Source: Actinomycetes bacterium (lineage in GTDB: Bacteria; Actinomycetota; Acidimicrobiia; Acidimicrobiales; RAAP-2). Taken from it: a DNA stretch of 64,000 nucleotides. Below are positions 1 to 10,163 of this stretch, piece by piece. A program made the translations under genes and the position numbers. Where the stretch lies: assembly GCA_021848365.1 (NCBI GenBank), contig JAJZUS010000002.1, positions 186,001-250,000 of the forward strand, written 5' to 3'. The first letter of the stretch is position 1; each line of letters starts with the position of its first letter. The notes beneath the pieces were generated by a model. It searched no databases. It was given only the letters and a program-made list of their open reading frames with translations, and had not been told where the DNA came from.

Positions 1-261
1 GCGCATGTGGTCGTCGAGGTACCACGATCCACCCCCGAGGACCTCGTCGGCGACGCTCGCGAGGAGCCCCGCGAGGCGCTGGCGCACCTCCTCGCTCGGC
101 CGGGGGTCGTGCGCGCGCCAGACCACCATCGGCACGTCGCAGATCTCGCAGTCGGCGATCCAGCACAGGTCGTCCTCGTGGTAGCGCCGGGTCAGGGGCG
201 CCGCCTCGCAGAGGTCGCAGGCGACGGCTACTTGACGTTCAGGATGATCGTCGATCGCCAT
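1..261 (-). CDS. Uncharacterised CxxC protein, 3' end outside window
   Basis: Only the first 87 codons are present; the gene runs off the left edge. The reading frame begins at ATG 259-261 inside the 3' end of the upstream kinase-like gene, overlapping it by 34 nt, and contains CDLC, then WIADCEICDVPMVVWR, then a C-terminal part rich in Glu/Arg. The two closely spaced cysteine pairs (CDLC and CEIC) suggest a small metal-binding or redox protein. I recognise this only as a conserved actinobacterial type of hypothetical protein and assign no function. The overlap implies cotranscription with the kinase-like gene. The start is uncertain because no Shine-Dalgarno sequence is evident. Confidence 0.6.
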   Translation of the reverse strand, partial: MAIDDHPERQVAVACDLCEAAPLTRRYHEDDLCWIADCEICDVPMVVWRAHDPRPSEEVRQRLAGLLASVADEVLGGGSWYLDDHMR

Positions 262-2072
262 GGCGCCATCGTCCCCGGAGCGGGGATCTCGGAGACCACC
301 GTGGTCCACTTGTTGGTCCCGGCGTTGGGGCCACGCGTGGTGTAGAAGAGCACGGCCTTCTTGAATGCGGCGTTGACGGCCGCCGGGCCCATGCCGACCA
401 CGTTGGGCACCGGTCGCGGACCCTGACCGGGCGGCGGCGTGGTGGAGGTCGTCGTCGACGGGACCGTCGTCGTGGTGGTGGCCCCGGGTGTCGTGGTGGT
501 CGTGGTGGCGCCCGGGCTCGTCGTGGTGGTGGTGGCGTTCGGTCCCCCACTGAGGGCGAGGATCACGGCCGCACCCGCCGGCACCGACGTCGGATTGGCC
601 TCACCGTGGTACAGGACCTCCGCGACCTCGCCAACGGGACGCGTGCTCGCGATCGAGGCGCTCGCGGGACACTGCGCCCCGATCTTCACCTTGAGGAGGG
701 CGGCCGTCGCGGCCACGCAGTTCTGACCGAGCACGGCGGGCAGCACCACCATGACCGGTCCGTCGGAGACCGTCACGTTCACGACCAGGCCCGACTTCGA
801 ACTGGTGCCGGCGCCGGGCCGTTGCGCGATGATGCCGCCGGAGGGAACCGTCGCGGAGTTCTGATGCGATGACACCTTCAGGGTGAATCCGTCGTTCGCG
901 AGGAGGCTGGTCGCCTGCTGCACGTCGAGCCCGCTCAGCGTGGGCACGGTGTGGCTCGCGCTCAAGAGGCCGAGTCGCCAGGCGGCGGCCCCGCCGACGG
1001 CGGCGATCAGCAGCACCGCGGCCGTGACGAGCAGGGCCATGCGGCGACGACGGGGCGGCGGAACCACCGGGTACGACGGCAGCGACGGACGCGGGGGCGC
1101 ACCCTCGCCGCGCCGCGGCACTTGGGGCGAGGGGAAGTGAACGGCCGGCGCGGCGATCTCGTCGGCGGACGGGGCGCGAAAGCCGATCGACGCCCGGGGC
1201 TCGACCGGCGGGTACTGCGCGAGGAGCGGGGCTGCCCCGATCGGGGCGATAATCAGGGGTGAAGGATCAGCGGTCGTCGAGCCGAAGCGGTGAGCCGCCT
1301 GCTCGGCGTCGAGACGAAGCATCGGGTCGGGGACCGACGCTTGGGCGAGGGCCATATCCAGCGTGCCGAGCTCGGGACGAACCGGCAGGGGCGTCGTGAG
1401 GCGCACGCGAGCGAGATCCTCGGCCGTCGCCGCGTCGTAGGGCGACTGTCCCGTGGCCGCCTCGTAGACGATGAGCGCGAGGCTGTAGACGTCGGACTTC
1501 GCCTCCGCGGGGCGACCCTGGACCTGCTCGGGACTGAGGTAGCGCGTGTCGTTGAACGAGTACCGACGTCGCAGCATCGTGCGCAATCCGACGAGGGCGA
1601 CGTCGCTCACCTTGACGCGCCCCTCGTCGTCGAAGAGCAACTTGCGCGGTGAGAGCTGGCCGTGCACGATCCCGTGCGCGTGCAGGTGCGCGAGGGCGCT
1701 CGCCACGTCGCGGCCCAGCTTCGCCGCGTCGTCGACGCTCAGCCGCTCCCCGGCGGTGAGGACCTCCTCGAGGGATCCGCCCCCGAGGTACTCCGTGACC
1801 ATGAAGATCGAGCCGGCTTCCTGACCCCCGTCGAAGACGCGGGCGAGGTGCGGGTGGCCGAGGGTGGCCGCCCGGATGATCTGATCGCGAAAGGCGCGAC
1901 GAATCTCCTCGTGAGCGGCGAGCTCCGGCCTCAGGACCTTCACCACCACCGTGCGGTGCAGCGAGAAGTCGTCGGCGAGGTAGACCTCCGCCGTGGATCC
2001 CTCACCCAGCACCGCCTCGACGCGGTAACGACCGGCGACGACGTGTCCTGGGGCGTAGGTGGTCGGGGACAT
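228..2072 (-). CDS. PASTA-domain Ser/Thr kinase-like protein, predicted pseudokinase
   Basis: A 614-residue membrane protein with an N-terminal protein-kinase fold (about residues 15-265), a Pro-rich juxtamembrane stretch, one transmembrane helix (about 350-370), two PASTA-like repeats, a Thr/Pro/Gly low-complexity spacer and a third PASTA repeat at the C-terminus. The glycine loop LGEGSTAEV (22-30) and lysine K45 are present. The catalytic loop, however, reads HGQLSPRKL (137-145) instead of HRDxKxxN, so the catalytic Asp and metal-binding Asn are lost. The DFG position reads SDVAL and the alpha-C Glu position appears to be Gln. PASTA kinases normally sense muropeptides at the cell wall; this one is more likely a regulatory pseudokinase. 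GTG 2082-2084 is an alternative start. It lies 27 bp downstream of ligA. Confidence 0.85.
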   Translation of the reverse strand: MSPTTYAPGHVVAGRYRVEAVLGEGSTAEVYLADDFSLHRTVVVKVLRPELAAHEEIRRAFRDQIIRAATLGHPHLARVFDGGQEAGSIFMVTEYLGGGSLEEVLTAGERLSVDDAAKLGRDVASALAHLHAHGIVHGQLSPRKLLFDDEGRVKVSDVALVGLRTMLRRRYSFNDTRYLSPEQVQGRPAEAKSDVYSLALIVYEAATGQSPYDAATAEDLARVRLTTPLPVRPELGTLDMALAQASVPDPMLRLDAEQAAHRFGSTTADPSPLIIAPIGAAPLLAQYPPVEPRASIGFRAPSADEIAAPAVHFPSPQVPRRGEGAPPRPSLPSYPVVPPPRRRRMALLVTAAVLLIAAVGGAAAWRLGLLSASHTVPTLSGLDVQQATSLLANDGFTLKVSSHQNSATVPSGGIIAQRPGAGTSSKSGLVVNVTVSDGPVMVVLPAVLGQNCVAATAALLKVKIGAQCPASASIASTRPVGEVAEVLYHGEANPTSVPAGAAVILALSGGPNATTTTTSPGATTTTTTPGATTTTTVPSTTTSTTPPPGQGPRPVPNVVGMGPAAVNAAFKKAVLFYTTRGPNAGTNKWTTVVSEIPAPGTMAPWRSTIILNVK

Positions 2073-2099
2073 GGCTAGGCCCACCCTAGTAAGGAACGC

Positions 2100-5166
<3,067 letters not shown>

Positions 5167-5170
<4 letters not shown>

Positions 5171-6357
5171 GGGGACAGTCTGCCCGTCGCCGCGTCGGAC
5201 GTGCCGGCGAGGCGAGCGACGGACTCGCGGACGATGCGAATCGCGGCGTCGACCTCGTCGCTGGTCGTCTCCGCCCCGAGCGACAGGCGCAGGGCGCCGC
5301 GCGCCCGGCGCGTCGTCACGCCCATCGCGGCCAGCACGTGGCTCGGCTCGGTCGCCCCGCTGGAGCAGCTGGCCCCGGCCGAGGCGCAAAGTCCGGCGGC
5401 GTCGAGCAGGTAGAGGAGCTCGTCGGAGTCGACGCCCTCGACGGTCACGTGCAGCGTCCCGGCGACGCGCGCGGCCTCCTCCGCGGTGACGCGGCATCCC
5501 GGGAGGTCGACGATCCCCCGCGCCAGTCGATCCCGCAAGTCCGTCGCGCGCTCGACGCGTTCGGCGAGGTCGCGTGCGCTCGCGCGCGCGGCGGCGGCGA
5601 AGCCGACGACGGCCGCGACGTCGACCGTCCCTCCCCGTCGCCCCGCCTCCTGTCCCCCACCGGGAACGATCGGGTCGACCGCCGCGCCGCGGCGCAGGAC
5701 GAGGGCCCCCGCCCCCACCGGTCCGCCCAGCTTGTGGGCGCACAGGGAGACCAGGTCGCTGCTGGCCGTGACGACCGGCAGCGACAGCCACGGAGCCGCC
5801 GCGACGGCGTCGGTGTGCACCCAGAGGGCGTCGAGGGCCGCGGCCCGGGCGATCGCCCCGACCGCGTCGAGGGGTTGTCGCACGCCCGTCTCGTTGTTCG
5901 CCGTCATCACGCTGACGACGGCCGTGTCGTCGCCAACGACCTCGCGCAGGGCGTCGAGGTCGACGACGCCGTCGCGATCGACGCCGACCATCCGCACCAC
6001 CACGTCCGACCAGTGGCGCTCGGCCCATCGCGCGGCGTCGAGCACGGCGTGGTGTTCGACCGACGAGACCACGATCGCGGTGCCATCGTGGTCTCGTCGG
6101 TGTCGCGCCGCCGCCCCCACGATCGCGGCGTGGCAGGACTCGGTGCCGCCGGCGGTGAAGACCACCTCCGACGGCGCGGCGCCCACGAACTCGGCGATCA
6201 CCTCTCGGGACTCCTCCACGGCGCGACGGGCCTCCCGGGCCGCGCGATGCCCTCCCGCCGGATTGCCGACCACTCCGCGCAGCCAGGGCTCCATCGCCTC
6301 GGCCACGTCGGGCCGGCGGGGAGCCGACGCCGCGTGGTCGAAGTAGAGGAGACTCAC
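5167..6357 (-). CDS. iscS: Cysteine desulfurase (IscS/NifS family)
   Basis: A 396-residue class-V PLP enzyme that converts cysteine to alanine and an enzyme persulfide. It opens with the family signature YFDHAASAP. The PLP lysine is in LCAHKLGGPVGAG and the sulfur-accepting cysteine in SAGASCSSGATEPSH, the latter in a long NifS-type loop. The start GTG 6355-6357 overlaps the stop of the upstream ALDH (GTGA). Coupling to mnmA downstream indicates a role in tRNA thiolation, though general Fe-S supply is also possible. No other isc/suf genes are nearby. Confidence 0.95.
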
Positions 6358-7718
6358 GCCACGAAGTACGACTTCACGTTGGTGAACTCCCGGACCCCGA
6401 AGGCCGAGAGCTCCCGACCGAAGCCGGAGTTCTTGGTGCCCCCGAAGGGGAGCTCCGGCATGGACGCCACGATGGCGTTGGCGAAGACCACGCCCACGTC
6501 AAGGCCGGCGATGGCTCGGTCGATCTCCGCGTCGTCGGTCGACCAGATCGAGCCGCCGAGCCCCCACGGGGTCGCGTTGCCGTAGGCGATCGCGTCGTCG
6601 AGGTCCTCGGCCACGTGCACGACGGCGACGGGACCGAAGAGCTCCTCGGTGATCGCGCGCGTGCCGCTCGGGACGTGCGAGAGCACGGTCGCCGGGTAGA
6701 AGTACCCCTCCCCCGCCAGGGCCGCTCCCCCGGCGTGCACAACGGCTCCCGCCGCCACCGACGACGACACCTGCGCGTCGAGGAGGTCACGCTGGGCCCG
6801 CGAGACGATGGGACCGAGGGCGGTCGCCGGGTCCATCGGGTCACCCGTCGTCACGTCCGACATCGCGGCCGCGAAGCGCGAGAGGAACTCCTCCGAGCGC
6901 TCGCGCACCACGATGAAGCGCTTGGCCGCGATGCAGGCCTGGCCATTGTTCTGGATGCGGGCGGTGACCGCGTGCGGCACCGTCAGGTCGAGGTCGGCGT
7001 GGGCCCCCACGATGAACGGGTCCGATCCCCCGAGCTCGAGGACGCACTTCTTCAGGTGCTGGCCCGCGAGTGCCGCCACGCTGCGGCCGGCGCGCTCGGA
7101 GCCCGTCAGGGTCACGCCGGCGATTCGGTCGTCACCGATGATCGCCGGGACGTCCTCCACCTCGGCGAAGACGTTGGTCATGACTCCTTCGGGGAATCCC
7201 GCGCGCCGAAAGAGGTCCTCGATGTAGAGGGCGGAGCCGGGGACGTTCGGCGCGTGCTTCAGCACGACCACGTTGCCCGCCATGATCGTGGGGATCCCGA
7301 AGCGCACGATCTGCCACAGGGGGAAGTTCCAGGGCATGATCGCGAGGATCGGGCCGACCGGGTCGAATCGCACGCCACTGCGCCGGCCACGGGTCACGAT
7401 CGACTCCGGCTCGAGGTACGCCTCGGTGTGCTCGGCGAAGTAGCGCATCGTGAGGGCGCACTTCGACGCCTCACCCTTCGCCGCGGCGAAGGTCTTGCCC
7501 ATCTCGGAGGTCATGAGCTCCGCGACGGCCGGGATCTCCCCCTCGAGCAACTCGGCGGCGCGCGTCATGAGCGTCCGTCGCTCCTCGTGGCTCGTCGCGC
7601 GCCAGGCTCGGAACGCGGCCGCGGCCCGCTCGAGGCGAGCGTCGATCTCGGCGGGGCTGTGGGCGGCGTATTCGGCGATCACCTGGCCCGTGGCGGGGTT
7701 CGTGGCTATGAAGGGCAT
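6354..7718 (-). CDS. Succinate-semialdehyde dehydrogenase-like aldehyde dehydrogenase
   Basis: A 454-residue NAD(P)-dependent ALDH. The cofactor region contains PWNFPLWQIVRFGIPT, the general base Glu is in VLELGGSDPFIV, and the catalytic Cys is in NNGQACIAAKRFIV. The short N-terminus starting MPFIATNPATGQ and the ELGGSDPFIV wording match the GabD1/YneI branch of succinate-semialdehyde dehydrogenases. This would oxidise the semialdehyde formed from GABA, the expected end product of the polyamine locus at 16.6-27 kb. It is the first gene of the iscS-mnmA-ligA run, an odd metabolic partner. A CAGACT box six bases before the ATG could be a leaderless promoter. Confidence 0.85.
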   Translation of the reverse strand: MPFIATNPATGQVIAEYAAHSPAEIDARLERAAAAFRAWRATSHEERRTLMTRAAELLEGEIPAVAELMTSEMGKTFAAAKGEASKCALTMRYFAEHTEAYLEPESIVTRGRRSGVRFDPVGPILAIMPWNFPLWQIVRFGIPTIMAGNVVVLKHAPNVPGSALYIEDLFRRAGFPEGVMTNVFAEVEDVPAIIGDDRIAGVTLTGSERAGRSVAALAGQHLKKCVLELGGSDPFIVGAHADLDLTVPHAVTARIQNNGQACIAAKRFIVVRERSEEFLSRFAAAMSDVTTGDPMDPATALGPIVSRAQRDLLDAQVSSSVAAGAVVHAGGAALAGEGYFYPATVLSHVPSGTRAITEELFGPVAVVHVAEDLDDAIAYGNATPWGLGGSIWSTDDAEIDRAIAGLDVGVVFANAIVASMPELPFGGTKNSGFGRELSAFGVREFTNVKSYFVA

Positions 7719-7722
7719 CGCT

Positions 7723-8970
7723 CTAGTCTGCCAGGATTTCCGCGTCCTCCCGGGGCGTGCCCGACGCGCCCCACCACGAGGAGCGCGTCACGACGACGCC
7801 GAGGGCGACGAGACCGAGGACCCCGGCGCCGACCGCGCTCACCAGGCGAACGCCGACGTGTCGGGCCTCGGCGGACTGGACGAGGGCGCCCGCCGGATAG
7901 GCGACCGACATGGCCAGCTGGTAGAGGGCGATGACGCGGGCGCGCTCGCGTGCGGGGGCGTGCAGTTGCACCGAGGTGTTGAGGCCCGTGAGGACGCCCA
8001 CGTAGCAGCCGCCCAGGATGACCAGGGCCCCGGCCGCCCACCCGAGGCCGGGGGCGCTCGCGTAGGCCAACGCGCTCAGGACCGCTCCGACGAGGGACCC
8101 CCGCAGCACCGTCTCGCGCGAGGTACGCCGGGCCACCGCGGGGGCGGCCAGCGCCCCCGTGACGGCACCGATACCCTGCGCCGTCACGAGGACCGAGGTG
8201 CCGAATCGGCCGGCCCGCAAGACGTCGATGGCCATCGCCGGGATCAGCGCGATGAACGGGCTGAGGGTGAGCGAGACGACGCTCACCGCGATGATCGGCT
8301 GACGGCATCCCGCGACGGACCAGGCCACACGAGCCCCCTCGCGCAGCTCTCGCCACGGACGGGGACTCTCCGTTCGGAGGGGCCGCGGCGCGCTACGGAC
8401 GAAGGCGAAGGCGACGACGACGACCACGAAGGTGGCCGCGTTGATGGCGAAGGCCACCCCGGGCGATCCGAGGGCGAGGGCTCCAGCGGCGAGCACCGGT
8501 CCGACGACGCGACCGAGGTTGAACTGGGCGGAGGCGAGTGAGACGGCCGCGAGCACCTCGCTCTCGTCCACGAGGTCCCGCAGGAGCGACTGCCAGGCCG
8601 GCCAGCCCGCGGAGCTCGCGAGGCCCTCGCCGATCGCGAGCTCGACCGCCAGCGTCGGGCTGAGGTGGCCGGTGAGCGAGGCGACGGCGAGCGCTCCCGA
8701 CGTGCCGGCCATGACCAGGTTGCACGCCTGGATCCAGCGCTCCCGACGGAGTCGGTCGGCGACGACGCCCCCCAGGGGCGAGCCGATGACACTGGGCAGC
8801 CATCCGGCCAACGTCACCAGCCCGAGCCAGAGCGGGTCGTGGGTGGTGACCGTGAGGTAGACGCCGAGGGCGACCGACTGCATCCACGTCCCGATCGAAG
8901 AGACGAAGGCCGAGGACCAGGCGAGCAGGTAGGCGCGATGTCGCAGGGGGGCGAGCGACGCGACGGCCAT
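7723..8970 (-). CDS. MFS exporter, EntS/MFS_3-like
   Basis: A 415-residue polytopic protein with about 12 predicted helices. The N-terminal LRHRAYLLAWSSAFVSSIGTW and the loop GSPLGGVVADRLRRER are typical of the MFS_3 (EntS-like) branch of drug or siderophore exporters. The central cytoplasmic loop follows helix 6. Substrate cannot be deduced. It ends four bases before the downstream ALDH start, so the two may share a transcript. Its own upstream region is bounded by the strong hairpin at 8998-9032 that terminates yceI transcription. Confidence 0.85.
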   Translation of the reverse strand: MAVASLAPLRHRAYLLAWSSAFVSSIGTWMQSVALGVYLTVTTHDPLWLGLVTLAGWLPSVIGSPLGGVVADRLRRERWIQACNLVMAGTSGALAVASLTGHLSPTLAVELAIGEGLASSAGWPAWQSLLRDLVDESEVLAAVSLASAQFNLGRVVGPVLAAGALALGSPGVAFAINAATFVVVVVAFAFVRSAPRPLRTESPRPWRELREGARVAWSVAGCRQPIIAVSVVSLTLSPFIALIPAMAIDVLRAGRFGTSVLVTAQGIGAVTGALAAPAVARRTSRETVLRGSLVGAVLSALAYASAPGLGWAAGALVILGGCYVGVLTGLNTSVQLHAPARERARVIALYQLAMSVAYPAGALVQSAEARHVGVRLVSAVGAGVLGLVALGVVVTRSSWWGASGTPREDAEILAD

Positions 8971-8997
8971 GGCCCCTCACGCTACCGGGGCGGGAAA

Positions 8998-9032
8998 CGA
9001 CGAGAGCCGGGGCGATGCCCCGGCTCTCGTCG
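8998..9032 (-). terminator. Terminator downstream of the YceI gene
   Basis: A perfect 16-bp inverted repeat with a 3-nt loop. Read on the minus strand the stem is followed by GTTTCCC, only a short T-run. It lies 15 bp beyond the yceI stop and separates it from the MFS gene. Confidence 0.85.
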
Positions 9033-9047
9033 CGAACGCAATGCGAC

Positions 9048-9593
9048 TCAGGCCTGCTTGGCGGCCTCCACGTTCAGCTCGATGACGACCTTGTTGCCGA
9101 CGACCAGGGAGCCGTTCTCGAGGGCACCCTCGAAGTTGACGCCGAAGTCGCGACGGTCGATCTCGGCGCGAGCCTCGAAGCCGGCGACGGTCACGCCGGG
9201 AGCCATGCCGGCACCCGAGCCGAGGTACTCGAGGTCGAAGGTCACGGCCTTGGTGACGCCACGGATGGTGACGTCGGCGATCAGCTCGAAGCGGTCACCC
9301 CCCTTCGAGGTGACGCTCGAGGAGACCAGGTTCAGCGTCGGGTGGTTCTCCAGGTCGAGGAAGTCCGCGCTCTTCAGGTGGCCATCACGCATCTCGTTGC
9401 CCGTGGTGATGCTGGCCGCCTGGGCCGTCGCCTCGACGCGGGTCGTCTCGAGGGTCTCGCCGACGGTGATCGTGCCACCGAACTCGGTGAAGGTGCCGCG
9501 GACCTTGGCGGCCACCAGGTGGCGCGCCACGAAGGCGATGGACGAGTGGACCGGGTCGATGGTGTAGACGCCGGGAGTGGGGAGGTTGCTCAT
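9048..9593 (-). CDS. YceI-family lipid-binding-fold protein
   Basis: A 181-residue protein made almost entirely of the YceI lipocalin-like beta-barrel. It begins YTIDPVHSSIAFVARHL and includes GHLKSADFLDLENHPTL and VTIRGVTKAVTFD, all hallmarks of the family, which binds polyisoprenoid or fatty-amide ligands. No signal peptide is visible, so it is probably cytoplasmic, as in many actinobacteria. The ATG at 9591-9593 has AGGAG upstream. A good minus-strand promoter and repeat-rich operator precede it, and the divergent MarR gene is the likely regulator. Confidence 0.93.
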   Translation of the reverse strand: MSNLPTPGVYTIDPVHSSIAFVARHLVAAKVRGTFTEFGGTITVGETLETTRVEATAQAASITTGNEMRDGHLKSADFLDLENHPTLNLVSSSVTSKGGDRFELIADVTIRGVTKAVTFDLEYLGSGAGMAPGVTVAGFEARAEIDRRDFGVNFEGALENGSLVVGNKVVIELNVEAAKQA

Positions 9594-9638
9594 GTGGGAC
9601 GTGTCTCCTAGGTAGTGGATGGTGGGTGTACCTCCGTC

Positions 9639-9668
9639 AGTATAGTTGCTCACGCAATTATTGGTCAA
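9639..9668 (-). promoter_or_regulatory. yceI promoter with embedded palindrome
   Basis: On the minus strand TTGACC (9663-9668) and TATACT (9639-9644) are separated by 18 bp, a near-consensus housekeeping promoter. The spacer contains the palindrome TTGC-TCAC-GCAA at 9646-9657, well placed for repression by the divergent MarR protein. Confidence 0.75.
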
Positions 9669-9687
9669 GCACTTATTGCGGAAGCAC
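9658..9687. repeat. Two tandem 15-bp repeats, likely operator
   Basis: ttattggtcaagcac (9658-9672) is followed directly by ttattgcggaagcac (9673-9687), 12 of 15 positions being identical. The pair covers the -35 region of the yceI promoter and lies just upstream of the MarR promoter, so it is a candidate binding site for the MarR protein. Confidence 0.6.
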
Positions 9688-9695
9688 ATAACTGC

Positions 9696-9701
9696 TAGGC
9701 T
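9696..9701 (+). promoter_or_regulatory. Putative -10 box, leaderless MarR gene
   Basis: TAGGCT ends six bases before the GTG start at 9708, so transcription would begin at or next to the start codon. No Shine-Dalgarno sequence is present. Confidence 0.5.
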
Positions 9702-9707
9702 GGGCGC

Positions 9708-10163
9708 GTGGCGTTGACCGACTTCTGCCCCTCCAACGACGAGAAGGTCCAGCTCTTCGGGCTCCTGCTCGAGGTGAACGCCCGCCTGGCTCGCGACCTC
9801 GGCGCCACTCTGGAGACCGAGTGCGATCTGCCGCTCGCCTGGTTCGAGGTCCTCCTTCGGCTGCGCCGGGCCCCCGAGGGGCGACTCCGGGTCTCGGAGA
9901 TCGCCGACGCGATCGTCCACTCCAACGGGGGGACGACGCGTCTCGTCGACCGCATGGAGGCGGCCGGACTCGTCGGGCGCCGACTGTGCCCCTCGGACCG
10001 ACGCGCGGTCCACGTCGTCATCACCGACGAGGGCGACGCCCGCCTCGACGAGGCGCTCGCGGTCCACGTGGCCTTCCTCGACGCCAGCCTCGGCCGGCGC
10101 CTCGACGCCGCCGAGCGCGACGCGCTCGGCACGCTCCTCGGCAAGTTGCGCGACGCGGACTAG
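9708..10163 (+). CDS. MarR-family transcriptional regulator
   Basis: A 151-residue winged-helix regulator. LPLAWFEVLLRLRRAPEGRL and the recognition-helix region SNGGTTRLVDRMEAAGLV, followed by the wing RRLCPSDRRAVHVVITDEG, are typical MarR elements. Dimerisation helices flank them. It is divergent from yceI with a 114-bp shared region holding tandem 15-bp repeats and a TTGC/GCAA palindrome, so autoregulation and control of yceI are likely. The ligand is unknown; MarR proteins usually respond to phenolics or oxidants. Its stop codon shares the CTAG at 10160-10163 with the convergent IleRS gene. Confidence 0.92.
   Translation: MALTDFCPSNDEKVQLFGLLLEVNARLARDLGATLETECDLPLAWFEVLLRLRRAPEGRLRVSEIADAIVHSNGGTTRLVDRMEAAGLVGRRLCPSDRRAVHVVITDEGDARLDEALAVHVAFLDASLGRRLDAAERDALGTLLGKLRDAD

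Noticed and set aside
430-540. Low-complexity tract resembling a simple repeat element
   Set aside because: It encodes the Thr/Pro/Gly spacer between PASTA domains and is explained by the protein.
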